Shown: in pieces, positions 37,284 to 49,453 of the stretch
How positions within the stretch are numbered: the first letter of the stretch is position 1
Layout: each line of letters opens with the position of its first letter
NCBI GenBank assembly: GCA_029945375.1
Contig: CM057059.1
Span: 2,852,001-2,916,000 of the forward strand
Origin: Agaricus subrufescens
Taxonomy: Eukaryota > Basidiomycota > Agaricomycetes > Agaricales > Agaricaceae
DNA length: 64,000 nt
Direction of reading: 5' to 3'
Notes under the pieces: generated by a model
Seen by the model: only the letters and a program-made list of their open reading frames with translations
The model's database searches: none
Told to the model about the DNA's origin: nothing
Position numbers and translations under genes: made by a program

Positions 37284-38558
37284 ATGTCTTTTGGTAAAAC
37301 TCTCCCTCTCTCTACTGGAGCCCAGATCCCCAGAATTGGTCTTGGCACATGGCAATCTAGGCCCAACGAAGTCGAGAACGCTGTGAGTCTCTCTCTCTCT
37401 TAGGCATATGATATATGTTTATAATGTCCTGTTTAGGTTGAAATCGCTGTGCGAAATGGTTACCGCCACCTTGACCTTGCTTATGTTTATGAAAATCAAG
37501 ATGAAGTTGGTCGTGCTTTGAAGAAGGTTATTCCTTCTGTTGTGAAGCGCGAGGAACTTTTTATTACCTCGAAACTATGGAATAATGCTCATCAACCTGA
37601 TCAAGTTGAAAAACAACTTGATGAGACTTTGGAACAACTTGGTATTGATTACATTGATCTTTACCGTATGTCGTTTCTCGTCGTCTTGGGAAACACCAGA
37701 TTAGCTTAACTGTTCTTTTTCTTGTGTAGTCATTCACTTCCCCGTGTCTTTTGTACCTGGAAAGGCCATCTACCCGCGAAGCAAGGTTAACCCAGATGAG
37801 GTCGACATTGACATGGAGACATCCCTTGTTGATACATGGAAGGCCATGATTGCTCTCCCCAAGTCAAAGGTAAGTAAACTAGACTGTCAAGATAATGAAA
37901 TGAAACCAACTTTCCGTTTTTTTTCATTTAGGTCCGGGCTGTTGGTGTTTCCAACTTTACCATCGAGTACCTCAAAGGTGTTATCGAAGCGACTGGTGTT
38001 GTCCCTGTGAGTCTTGATATTTCTATTATTGACTGCTTACGGCTTTACTGAGTTTCGCTTATCGCGTAGGCTGTCAACCAATATGAAGGTCACCCTCTTC
38101 TTCAACAGCCAGGACTTACGAAATTCTGCCAAGACAACAACATCCACGTCACCGCTTACAGTCCTCTCGGCAACAACAGTAATTATACCCTCTCGCTTAT
38201 CCTCTACGACGTTATCTGACTCTCTTTTCCAGTGGAGGGCAAAATCAAACTTACCGACTACCCCGTCGTAATGGAAATCGCAAACAGACTCAACGCCACC
38301 CCAGCTCAAGTTCTCATCGCATGGGCTACCCGTCGCGGTGTATCCGTCATCCCCAAGAGTGTTCAAGAATCTCGCATCATCTCCAACTTCCAAGAAGTCG
38401 AAATTACCGATGAGGACTTTGAGCGCATTTCGGCACTGGGACAGGGTGATGCGCAGTACAGATATATTGTTCCTTATTACTTCGTGCCTTCTTGGCCGGT
38501 TAATGTTTTCGGAGAGGAGAAAGAAAAGGCTGGAAGACTCACGGTCAAGATTAACTAA
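37284..38558 (+). CDS. Aldo-keto reductase, paralogue 2
   Basis: Starts [23 protein letters not shown] and keeps all AKR landmarks: [15 protein letters not shown] with the Asp/Tyr pair, FITSKLW with Lys, and [11 protein letters not shown] with His after splicing. It also has [22 protein letters not shown] and [15 protein letters not shown]. It is very similar to paralogue 1, differing mainly in loop residues that line the substrate pocket ([13 protein letters not shown] versus [13 protein letters not shown]) and in the C-terminal loop ([13 protein letters not shown] versus [13 protein letters not shown]). Those differences suggest a changed substrate range. It has a clear TATA box that paralogue 1 lacks, so the two may be expressed differently. 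Both points are inference. Confidence 0.92.
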
Positions 38559-39231
38559 TCGCTTCGATCTGACTTCTAATATTGTTTATATGTGCCATTC
38601 ATTACCAGAAAAGAGGCTTAGATGTAATTACTAGTGAATAAAGAGATCTTGTATTACAATTCTGGGTTTGTGAACTTCAGTAAGAATCGAAAGACATTGC
38701 TTGTGCCTGCTCTCCTTTTCTCCAATTCTGCCACCGAATGTGACCGGTCATCATTCTCGGGGATCAACGCATCACGATCATGATCAACCCGCGATCAAGG
38801 TCATAACATTGTACTAAAGGATCGACACAGCAAATACAGACAAATGGTCCGTGCGCGACCATTACCTTTATAAACAAACCTCGAACACCTGAACAACTCA
38901 TACTTACCTTGATGGCACAGGCCCCTTCAAGGATCTGGGTTTGTGGGCCGTGGGGGCCCTCCATAGCACGGCGACCTTGTCCTCAGGGGGACTCTGCGGT
39001 TTGTATGGGCTTCGGCTCATGCACCGTCCTAATATTTTCCTGTCCTGCTTCGGCCACTCTGGCTGGGCAGGCTCTTTTTTTTTTATGCCGGTTTTCTGTC
39101 CTAACCCTAACCTTAGAACAACTCTTCTGGCCAATAGCTAAGCAGCATTTTATTAGTAATATCCTTATTAGTGAAATCAATAAACATATTTTTAATCTCA
39201 GTCTGAAATATATTAGGGTGGTACAAGTATG
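38559..39231. other. Intergenic stretch between AKR2 and EFG1
   Basis: No gene is firmly supported. A minus-strand frame at 38904-39134 (76 codons, rich in Arg, Lys and Pro) and a plus one at 38941-39141 have no recognised domain. A short interstitial telomere-like run CCTAACCCTAACC lies at 39100-39112. Confidence 0.45.
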
Positions 39232-40195
39232 TCATGAGTCCTCGTCGTCGTTATCGTCATCATCATCGTCGTCGCCAAAGAAATCATCCTCTTCAACAGG
39301 CTTACTTGACTGCTCCTGTATGCGCTGAGCTTTTGTCTTGTTTGATGTTCTACCACTTTCGAGGACTTTTGATTTTGGTCTGGCCTTTGTACTGGATGCT
39401 TCGAGTCGTTCAGGTTCTCCCGATAATTCTCCCTTCTCCATGCATGATCTTACCCAGCTGCGAACTTCTTCTCGTCCTTGAGCGGTCTCGTCTGCATTCT
39501 CCGTAGATGTTGATGATGGTTGCTCATTCTTGCGGGCTTCAGGTGGGAAGAGGGAGATGTATTTTTTGAGTTTAGGATAATGCTATGGGGCATGCGGAGT
39601 CAGCTTTCAAGAAGGAATATTGAAAATCAAAGGGGATCCTACGAGAATGTAGTTCAAATCGACACGAAGATCAAACAATGTTCGTAAGAGGTTCTCCTTC
39701 GTCGACTCGTCTTCGGTAGAGGCTAGTTGTTTTTGAATCTGGGAGATTTTTCGTGTCACCTTTTGACGTTCTATGCGAAGAGTTCAGAGGTTTGACTGTA
39801 AGAACATAAAGTATATGCGTACCAAAAAACTTGATTTTATGATATCGCGTTGCCATTGTCCGCTCCTTGTTCGCAACTTCGGCTTGGGCTAATTCAGCCT
39901 CCAGAGCCTTCAGCCGTCGTTCGGTCTCAACTCGAACATCCGCTGCAAGTTTGTCCTACAGATATGTCAGTTGCTTCATGAGATAGATACGTATAGCGAA
40001 GAATAGGGAACGGACCTTTGCTAGTAGTCTTCGTGTCTGTCGTAGTGAAGATTTGATTTTTGACACGCCTGGAGTAGTAGATTCTATATTAGACTGATTT
40101 TTTGGATTTCGCTTCTGTCGATGAGCTTTGTGCGCATGTTTCGCTACAGAATCTGAAGTTCCTGGCTGGGTATTATGCGAGCGTACTGGTGCCAT
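39232..40195 (-). CDS. EFG1: rRNA-processing protein EFG1
   Basis: Small basic nucleolar protein in four exons, starting MAPVRSHNTQPG. After a Lys/Arg-rich leader it has the Efg1 core: TPGVSKIKSSLRQTRRLLAK, DKLAADVRVETERRLKALEAEL, ATRYHKIKFFERQKVTRKI and DLRVDLNYILHYPKLKKYISLFP. The C-terminus is Ser/Lys-rich and ends in a strongly acidic run (FFGDD..., then Asp/Glu repeats). Efg1 acts in early 18S rRNA maturation within the small-subunit processome. It is head-to-head with ELP1, with about 100 bp between the two likely start codons. Confidence 0.88.
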
Positions 40196-40295
40196 GACGG
40201 GAGATACTCAAAAAGTGTTTCTGATAGCCGGTGTTTACGCCGACCAAACATCGCGATCAAGAGAGATTCCTTTCCGCGATCCCTCCTCTGAAAAA
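40196..40295. promoter_or_regulatory. Very short bidirectional promoter, EFG1/ELP1
   Basis: Only 100 bp lie between the EFG1 ATG and the ELP1 ATG at 40296. The EFG1 start codon overlaps a plus-strand ATG at 40194 (shared CATG) that is in frame with ELP1 and open, so part of this segment could be an N-terminal extension of 34 codons. No TATA box is evident. Confidence 0.5.
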
Positions 40296-43200
40296 ATGAG
40301 AAACTTGGCTCTGGTTTCTAGCAGTACAATATCTTTCGAAAAACCTTATGTCTCTGCGACTGCGATCGATCTCGACGAGAATATTGTCTATGCCGTGTCT
40401 GAGAAACAAAATTTCGATGGGGAGGTTGACGTTGAGTTGTGGAAGGTCGGGAAGATTGGAATCGCTGGATTGGAAGGGGTAAAATTTTTGTATGCACCTC
40501 TAGACCCTGCTTCTTCTTGACTTTGGTTGTTTTCTTTAGGACCCTGAACTTGTGACAATGTTTTCAACAATCGCCTCCTCGAATGGTCCGAAATCTAAAC
40601 AAGTCGTATCTCTCAACTTGATCGCTGAGACAAAGAGAATTGTGGTTATAACCCGTGGGGGTGATATCACTTCCATTGCGTTGGAAGTTGATGAACCTGT
40701 GGTGTGTCTTTTTCTGGTACTGCGGTATAATTCAGCTCTGATAAAACTTAGCCGGATGTTGAAGGGACTATTGAGTCCGGGATCCTGGGAGCGACCTGGG
40801 CACCAGATGAACTTTTACTAGCACTAGTCACAGGTATGTCTATAAGATCTACCATATATTCTAATCTCATAATCAATAGGGGAGGGAAAGCTCATACTCA
40901 TGACTTCATCTTTCGAGGTTATCTCTGAAGCGCCAATTCAGACAACCGAATTTGGAGAAGGTAAGCACACGCCCCTGTGGACCTTACGTTTCTTTTTCTA
41001 ATTCACGCCACCTCTACCAGATGCACCCATAAACGTTGGCTGGGGTTCAAAACAAACACAGTTCCATGGTTCACTCGGAAAGACTGCCGCTCAAGCTCCA
41101 ATTGTAACGAAAGTGGGCTCCAGTCCAGATGATGATGGTCTTCCTCACATAAGCTGGCGCGGTGATGGAGCATACTTTGTCGTTTCGTCACTGTCTCTTC
41201 CCTCTCCTGAAGGTTTTCTGAAACGAGTCCTTCGAGTGTACGATCGACAAGCTGCGTTACAATCCACATCGGAAAATGTACCAGGGCTGGAACACACACT
41301 CGTTTGGCGACCATCTGGAAACCTGATAGTGGCAACTCAGAGATTCGGCTTTGAGGGTGGTGGTGCTGGGAAAACGGAGAAACATGATGTTGTGTTCTTC
41401 GAGAGGAATGGATTGCGGCATGGAGAATTTGGATTGAGGATGAAGGATATCGGTGGCGCTTTCAAGGGTTTGGAAAGTGCTGACGAGAGAAAGTGGGGGT
41501 ACAGGGTGAAGGAAGCTGCTTGGAGTTGTGATTCAAATATCCTTTCCCTCTGGATAGAACATGATGCGGGAGATATCGGTATGGCTTTTCTTATATGTCC
41601 TGGTTCTATCATTTCCAACTCAATACAGTACAACTTTGGACCACGGGCAATTATCATTGGTGAGTCTCATAGTTTTACGCATTTTGATATGGTTTCTCAA
41701 ACCTATGCAGGTACCTGAAGCAAGAGATCACCGTACAAATGTCAAGTGCGGAAGAATCAAGGTTCACCTCCGTCAGCTGGCACCCTGAGACTCCGTCGTC
41801 TCTCATCTTAACAACACCCAGTACATCTGCCTTTCATACTCACAGACCTTGTGAAAATTGATTGATTTATAGCGCAGGTCATCCATAGATCATATATTTG
41901 GGATACATTTTCTTCGCCAGCGTCAATCCCTAATGATTCCGGCAACGTCGCTGTTTTTGATGGCTGTACGCCCTTCTTATTTGGGTTATAATGCGCTTCA
42001 TGCACAACTTGAATTATAGCGTCCATTCTACTAACACCGTTCCGAACACAAAACGTTCCTCCTCCCATGTCCTCCTTCAAACTTTCAGTCTCTCCCAGCG
42101 TACCTCAAACCATCAGTTACTCACCTAAAACTCCCATTCACGCAAGTTACTCGCGTCAAAACGATGCACTTGCGCTCCTCTGGCAAACTGGATACTTGGA
42201 AGTATGGGAATTGCATACGCGCCTAGGTCCTGGTCGCGGAAAGGTTTTTGATCAAGTGAAAGTTTGGTCTGGATTTGTTGCGGATGAAGATACATCTCTA
42301 TCCTGGAGGCAAGTCGCGTTGAAGTATGTCCCTGAGGCTTCATGGACTATCACAGTCCTTGGGTCAAATTTGAAAACAGATGTGATTGCAAGGATCGAGA
42401 TTGAAGCACAATCCGCGTTGAAGCAGAGATTTGAATTGATGAAGAAGAGTGTGAGGATTTTAGACGATGCGGGAGAGTACCTCCAGAGTCCTGATGGAGC
42501 CATTTACCGGTGTAAGGTATAAATTGTCTCTTAGTGGATATTTTCGCTGAAGCATTCGTTTAGTTGCACCGGAATTAGAAGGCTCGCTAGAGAAGCTTTC
42601 GCATTTTTCTGAATTCAGCGTGCTTTCAAGGGCGATCGACGTGGTTCATGACAATGAAGATGATAAAATCTTCATTGGTCTTACAAAGTCAGGAAGACTA
42701 TATGCTACTCGAATGACACACGAGCCTATCACGGTCGCCTCGAATGCTACTTCATTTACTGTAGCTTCTGGATTCCTGATTTACACCACTACAACGCACG
42801 AAGCGATATTCGCACCTCTCGCATCCCTGGATCAACTCATTGGACAGAGATTGGACAATGTCTTGGAGGCAGTGAAGGAAGCGGCGAAGGATTGGTCGAC
42901 GAGGAAACTTGAAAGGGGCTCTCGGATCGTAACCGTTGTCCCAAGCACCATGAGCCTAGTATTACAAATGCCGAGAGGTAATCTGGAAACGATTAATCCG
43001 AGGCCGCTTGTCATGGAAGTCGTGAAACAGGACCTAGATGAGTAAGTCTTTTTTTCCCTTAAGTCTAAATTTGTTCAGACGGAGTTAACCAATGCTTAAC
43101 TGCTTAGTGGAGAATACAGAAAAGCTTTTTTCGCATGCAGGAAACATAGAATCGATTTGAATGTGATTATTGAGCATGATCAGGCACGATTCTTGAAGAA

Positions 43201-45341
43201 TGTCCGGCGCTTCGTGGAACAAGTACGCGAGGTTGATCATCTCAATCTATTCTTGACCAATATTGGGTAAGATGTCCGGATGTCTTGATGCGGGTTGCTG
43301 AATTAAAGATAATGTGGTAGTCAAAGCGTGCGCTCACCTGAAACCGTTGCTGAGGTATGCGATGCCGTGCGGCTCGAACTTGAACGTATCGACATGATCG
43401 GATACGTCAATACTATTCTCACTGCATTCGTTATGAAATCACCGCCGGATCACGAAGCTGGGTTGTCCCTCCTCTTACAACTCCGGGGTGAGCTATCTAG
43501 CCAACATCTAATCAACATACCAGCTGTATATCTGACCCTGTAATTTGATGTTACAGATAATGATCCCAGCGTTGTTGAAGATGCGGTCAAATATATCATC
43601 TTCCTCGTGGATGCAAATCGATTATTTGATACTGCGCTGGGAATGTATGATTTCAATCTAGTGTTGATGATCGCGCAACATGCACAGAAGGTATGCACAG
43701 GTCACGGAGTTGTCATGTTATGATGATGGTTTTAATTCTCTTTCCACTGATTGTCAGGATCCGAGGGAGTATTTGCCATTCCTTCGGGAATTGAGAGCAC
43801 TGGATAAGTTTTATCAAAGATTTAGAATTGATGATCATTTGCGAAGGTACCAAAAGGCACTCAAGAATCTGAGCATGGCAGGTGGGGACACTACTCGTGT
43901 GACCGTTTTTATGACTTCTGATACTGAGCGCTTTGTAAGGCGCAGCACGCTTCGATGAGGCCATAGATTATATCGAAAAGCATCAACTTCATGAGAAGGC
44001 GTTGGGAATCTGGAAGGGGACTGATCAGTATGAGGTGAGAATTGCAGTCCTCCACTTCTAGCTCCTTCGTTGAATTTGAAGCTATTTGATTGGTAGAGGG
44101 TGTTAGAGGTATACGGCGATTGGCTGTACGATAGGCGCGAATTCGATCAGGCCGCCCCAGGTTTGTGATCGTTGAGAGTATAATGATTATCGCTAATTTC
44201 GGCGGATCATAGTGTTCGTTGAAGCCCGGAAACAAGGGAAAGCGATGGTTGCGTATGAAAAAGCTTTGCAATGGCAAGAATTATTCATGATTGCGGTACA
44301 AACCGGGATGTCTGAGGAGCATATTGTGGAGACCGCTTATCGCATATCAGGTGAGAGAGATTGGTTGCACACCTCATCAATTAAATTAGAATTTTTGTTC
44401 TTGATTTTAGAGGACCTCGTCTCCAAGAAACGACACCCAGACGCAGCAAGGGTGTTGCTGGATTATGCGAAAGACGTCAGAGAGGCTGTTGTCGCGCTCG
44501 TAGCTGGGAACGGGTTTTCTGAAGCCCGGAGGCTTGTGGGTGTCTTTGTTTCTTAATATCAAAAGTCATGATTGACGTGAGATGACAGATCGCTTTGACC
44601 GGACAAGAGGAGCTATCAGAAGACGTCGTGTATCCGGCCGCATTCGAAAGCAAAGCACAAATCATGGAGGATGTGATGGAGATGCGAGAGCAGTTACGAA
44701 AGCAGCTCCCAAGACTGAGAGAACTGCGCGTGAAGAAGATCGAAGAACCTGGTACGCGCGCTGAGTTGATCATAATCATTCCCGGTGATCTAAGCTAAAG
44801 TGATATTAGATGCGTTCTATGGCGTTGAAGAGCCGGGGCTAACAAACATTGATGTGATGACTGATGCTTCTATGGCCCCAACGACATTTACACGCTACAC
44901 TGTTGCGGCATCGACGGCCTCTAGAACATCCAAAAGGAGTTCGCGAAGCAAACGAAAATTGGAGCGAAAGGCGGGGTCAGGGAGAAAAGGGACCGTGGAT
45001 GAAGAAGAATATTTGATCAGGTCGGTTGGGAAGATGGTTGAGCGGTTCAGATTGATTGAAGGTGTGCGCCCGCGTGCCGGTTCTTTTAATAGCAGAGACT
45101 GACACCGAAAGCAGAGGAGGTACGAAGACTGTTGCCCCATCTGTTCCAGTTCACGATGGAGCATCGAGAGGAGGGACAGGGGCTGCAAGAAGACGTGGGG
45201 CGGTTCGGGCGGGAGCTTGGAGATGCCGTCGGAGAGATATGGGATGATGTGCAGGACGCTGGGGGCCCGAGAAGCAATGTGGTGCCGAGGCCGGAGATGG
45301 GCCAGGGCGGGGGGAGGATGAAACTGTATGTATGGCATTAG
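40296..45341 (+). CDS. ELP1: Elongator complex subunit 1
   Basis: Long many-exon gene for the scaffold subunit of Elongator, which makes the cm5/mcm5-type modifications of wobble uridine in tRNA. The N-terminus MRNLALVSSSTISF matches the usual Elp1 start. WD40-type segments follow (GDITSIALEVDEP, ESGILGATWAPDEQLLALVTGEGKL, DDGLPHISWRGDGAYFVVSSL, LVWRPSGNLI). The helical C-terminal part includes RHPDAARVLLDYAKDVREAV. A basic tRNA-contact stretch SKRSSRSKRKLERKAGSGRK comes just before GTVDEEEYLIRSVGKMVERF, and the protein ends MKLYVWH. An upstream in-frame ATG at 40194 would add 34 residues without Elp1 similarity. No interruption was found. Confidence 0.93.
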
Positions 45342-45432
45342 ATTTAGATATGGGCGCCTATCAGATTCAGAACATCAAATATCAATCGACCCCTCACTAC
45401 TTGCATTCAACCAACATCTCCCTCTGCCACCC

Positions 45433-47291
45433 ATGCAGCAGTCTGCGCGGTATAGCGTCACCGCCCTCACCTCCCTCACCTCCCTCAACTCCATCTCCCG
45501 CTCTGCGCCCTCCCGCGACAATGGCGTCGACCCCTTCCACGGCTACGAGAGCCGCGACTACTGCAACGCCTTCTGGGGCCCTGGCGATACCGGCCCCAAC
45601 GTCCTACTGGCGCGGATGAAGGGTGCTGAAAAGACCATGGACGAGTTGCGAAGCTTCTGGCACGAAAGGTCTGTATCTAGTGTCTATCTCCCCGGCTCGC
45701 TCGCTCTCGGGGCAGTGTCCCGTGTCGGCACTGAGGGCGCGTAAACGTCGTCTCGATGGTGTCCCTGAGTGTAAAGATAGTAGAATATCCTTTTCTGATG
45801 CTTATTGCAGGACGAACATCGAGGCTGAGTATGCACAAAAGCTCGCAAAACTATCCAAAGTGCCCATCGGCGTCGAAGAAGTTGGGTGAGCCACCGCTCC
45901 TGCATTGTATCCCGTACGGTATTTCTGAGGCTAGGGTTTAGTGAGCTGCGTTCGTCGTTGAATATGCTCCAAAAGGAGACAGAGGTGCAGGCCGCCAGCC
46001 ATCTCGAGCTCGCAGACCGCATGCGCAATGTTCTTGAGAAACAAACGGACGAGTTTTACCAAAAACAAGTACAACATCGTCTCACAGTTCAGGCAAACAT
46101 TGGCAAAAAATTGAAGCACCGCCAAACTCAAGAAACGTTTGCCACTCGGGCACGCGAAAAGTGTGAGAACGATAGGTCGAGAATCAATTCCTATACCCAA
46201 CAACTCAATTATACTGCGCCCGGACCTGATACTCTCAGATTGGAGTCAAAACTTGCTCGTACGAGGGAAACAGCCAAAGCGAACGAAAAGGATTTCCTGG
46301 CTTTCACACAGACCGTAGCTGAATTGTTGGCGGAGTGGCAGACTGAATGGAAAAAATTTTGCGACTCGTGCCATGATTTGGAGGAGGACAGGATGGAGTT
46401 CATGAAGGATAACCTATGGCTCTATGCTAACGAGGTCTCGACTCTGTGTGTTAGTGACGATCAGGTAGGGTCAAATCCTCCTTTGCAGCGCCCACGTCGT
46501 GTTAACGTCATTGACAGTCTTGCGAAAGAATACGAGAGTCACTTGACCAATTCGAGCCGGAACGCGATGCCCTCAATTTCGCGGAAGAATATGCATCTGG
46601 AAACGAGCTACCTCAACCTCCAAGCATGTCTATTGATCCTAGTGATCCTTCAATAGCGCCAAAACCCCAATACGCCAATTTCGAGCGGGAGAGCAGTCGT
46701 CCTCCTCGACCAATTTCTTCTTCATACCCAGAAGGCGACGCTGCGGATTCAGTGAACACAGCTCGAGCTCCTGTTGCTCCAATCGATGGGGCTCACACAT
46801 CTGGTTCCGAGCCACAAACACAGTCATCTCCGCCACCGCCTCCTATGTCTGCTTCGAACAGCAACTCCACCGGATACACGGCACAAACATCGATTACCAG
46901 AGCCCCCAGCTCTGCCTCTCCCACCTCTGCCAGAATTACTCGAACGCCTTCTTTGCGGCCGGGTACGCACCTACCTGTGCAGCCTTCCCATGCTTCTAAT
47001 GGACACCCGTCTAACGAGCGGTCTGCTAATGAGCACAAAGTCTTATTTTATGGTACGTCATCGGTTATTCTATTTTATTTTATTTTGAAATGAACTCTTA
47101 CATATTGCTTAGTGAGGGCACTGTACGACTATCAAGCGACGATTGACGAAGAGTTCGACTTTCAAGCTGGTGATGTTATTGCCGTAACGTCAGCGCCGGA
47201 AGACGGATGGTGGAGCGGAGAGCTGTTGGATGATGCCAGAAAAGTGGAAGGGAAGCACATCTTCCCAAGCAATTTCGTGTGTCTGTTCTAG
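45433..47291 (+). CDS. F-BAR and SH3 protein (Cdc15/Imp2-like)
   Basis: Begins MQQSARYSVTALTSL. The F-BAR domain runs from DYCNAFWGPGDTGPNVLLARM through FWHERTNIEAEYAQKLAKLS, ELRSSLNMLQKETEVQA and LAFTQTVAELLAEWQTEWKKF to WLYANEVSTLCVSDDQ, with the usual charged helices. A Ser/Pro-rich linker of about 150 residues follows. The protein ends with an SH3 domain, VRALYDYQATIDEEFDFQAGD...DGWWSGEL...FPSNFVCLF. This is the layout of fission yeast Cdc15/Imp2 and budding yeast Hof1, which bend membrane and recruit formins at the contractile ring and septum. The ELP1 stop lies only 91 bp upstream. Start chosen as the first ATG after ELP1 that leads into the conserved region; a frame-compatible ATG inside the ELP1 end was rejected. 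Confidence 0.88.
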
Positions 47292-47694
47292 AAGGCTGTG
47301 AAGTATAGTGGGTTAGTGTGCCAGCCGGTTGAAACTAAGGCCAGCAGGCTGAATGCTAATTGTCAAGAGTGGCTTAGTCCGGGATCTAGAGGGGTTGTAA
47401 TTTTCCTTGGTTGTATCTACGTTGCCACAGCTGTGTTGCTTTAATGTTTCTTTTTCTCCCCGTATTACCATGGATGCTTTATGCTTTAGTCGAAAATCCT
47501 ATTGTCGCAAATTGTTGTGTTTTTGATTGTTACGAGAACAAGAAGGGACCGTCCCTGGAGATTGTCGTCATCGCGGACGCTCGCTAGTTGATTTGGCGGA
47601 GCGTGGGCAAATACCAGGAAAAGTTGAACAAAATCCTGTCTCCTCCCTTTCACGACTATTTCACGACCATTTTCTTCTTGCTTTTTGTACTTCT
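47292..47694. other. Intergenic, F-BAR 3' end to next gene
   Basis: No gene. Contains the F-BAR 3' flank and the promoter of the following gene. The open frame upstream of 47695 (from 47527) lacks any sign of conservation and is taken as leader. Confidence 0.5.
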
Positions 47695-49453
47695 ATGGCT
47701 AAAACATCTGTGGTGCAGACGACGAAAACGAAACCCCTGCCTCGCCTTCCATCACGAAAAAAGAGTAACGACACCACGAAGACGGTCACGACCTCGTATG
47801 CATCAACACCGCCCGGCTACTTTATATCGGAGCAGGGTTCACTATTGAGCTCGACGCACAGCGGCCCTATACACGAGTCCACCCCTAGACGGAGTCACGA
47901 GCGCGGGCGGGGGCGGGGGCGGAGAGGTGGCTCAGAGGATGGGACGCAGACATACACTGCTGATCCGCCGCCACATTCAATCACCCAGCCACAGCCCAAC
48001 TCCCCCTCTCTGCAGATGGAAGACGCTGATCCGCTCGCCAACCCGCTCCTCGGTCTTCCTTCTGGTGGAAATTCCGCCGTCAGCGGGCTTTCGCCGGTCG
48101 ACCTCCAGAGTCGAGGCTTTGACAATCTCCTCCATCTCCTCCCCTCCCACAGAACGCGGGGCCAGAATCATGACAGGCCCAGGGAGCCCCATCGAGTGGG
48201 GCATTATCACGTTGTGGGCAACTGGGATCTCGACCAGACGGGGCGGCAGGTGTACCGCGAATCCGGGAAAATAGAGGAAATCGATGAGGAGGAGGAGGTG
48301 GCCAATGAGCAACAGTATCCGACGCCAGGTTCGTTTGACAATGAACATAGACTTGCAGCCCTTGGGAATGCTTCGCCTTTTGAAGAAACACAACCTTTGC
48401 CTCCTGCGACCTCGCCGCCGCCCCGACCTGTGCAAATTGAACAGGCTGTGCTCACACCAGGCACAGTGTTCAGCATTCCGAAGACTGCCATTAATAACTC
48501 TGCAGGCCCCAGTGATATTGGTGTGGGAAGGGGACTTATTTCTGAAGGTTATGGGAATGGAGCTGAGAACAGGCGGCATCGTGGTGGTCTGGGCATACAC
48601 GCAGATCCGGTTAATTTCTTGAACACGCTACCGAGAGATGGACACATATTTCTCCATCCACCACCTACCCAAATGCCCCCAATTCCTATGACCACTGCGC
48701 TGCCTTCGCTCTCAGCGGGACAGCCAGGAGATCCAGACTTGGAGGAGGATGAAATGGTGCCGCAAATGTTGAATTGGGTAAAGGTTGGCATTCAAGATAT
48801 CCAGGCGATGCGAGATGTGAGTTTTCACTCTCCTTCTCTCCCATGTCTCCGGCGTGTGAACGGTGTTTTACAGAACTTCTTCCGATCGCACACACATTAT
48901 TTTCTGCGAAAACATATAGATGCGACGTATCGAGTTGAATTTGCTCTACTTGATGTACAAGAAGCGATTGCCAGACGCAGGAACATCCCTCAGTGTCATA
49001 TAGATGTTCGAGACGGGGATTGGCAGTGGAAGTTACAGCTGAGGTTGTCGTCTTTCGGAAGGTGCGCTCTCTCCTTTTCTTCTGTGATATTTGCTCCAGC
49101 TAAAGGCCGATCGAACACAGAACCGTGGAGCGACTTACTTCCATGCGTGATTTTGTTGAGGGGCGCAAAAAATATTCTCAGAAGCAACTTGATATGTTGC
49201 TTCAAAAACTACTAGCGCATGAGACAAAATACGTCGATATCTCAACCAAACTTCATGTAAGTTACTCTCCGCTTTATGTTGCTCATAACTGACCCGCCCT
49301 TTCCAGGCTTCCTACGACCGTCTAAAACTCCGCTATCTCCACCAGCAACTCGAGTCCGCCTATAAGGCCGAAATACTGCGCCAAACCCGCAAAAGAAAAA
49401 CGCCTATGCGTCAAAAATCTGAGGCCAAAGGCCAACGTACTGGCCTGCGATAA
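47695..49453 (+). CDS. Unrecognised protein with disordered N-half and helical C-half
   Basis: I do not recognise this gene. The first ~370 residues (from MAKTSVVQTTKTKPLPRLPSR) form one large exon and are disordered: Ser/Pro-rich with an RGRGRGRRGG patch, an acidic IEEIDEEEEVANE stretch and many proline pairs. The C-terminal part is joined by three introns. It is helical, with MLNWVKVGIQDIQAMRD-NFFRSHTHYFLRKHI, TYRVEFALLDVQEAIARRR, TVERLTSMRDFVEGRKKYSQKQ and SYDRLKLRYLHQQLESAYKAE. It ends in a basic tail (LRQTRKRKTPMRQKSEAKG). The helices suggest a coiled-coil or binding module, and the basic tail suggests nuclear or membrane-surface location. The helical part looks under constraint, since it survives splicing across three joints. 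Confidence 0.7.
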
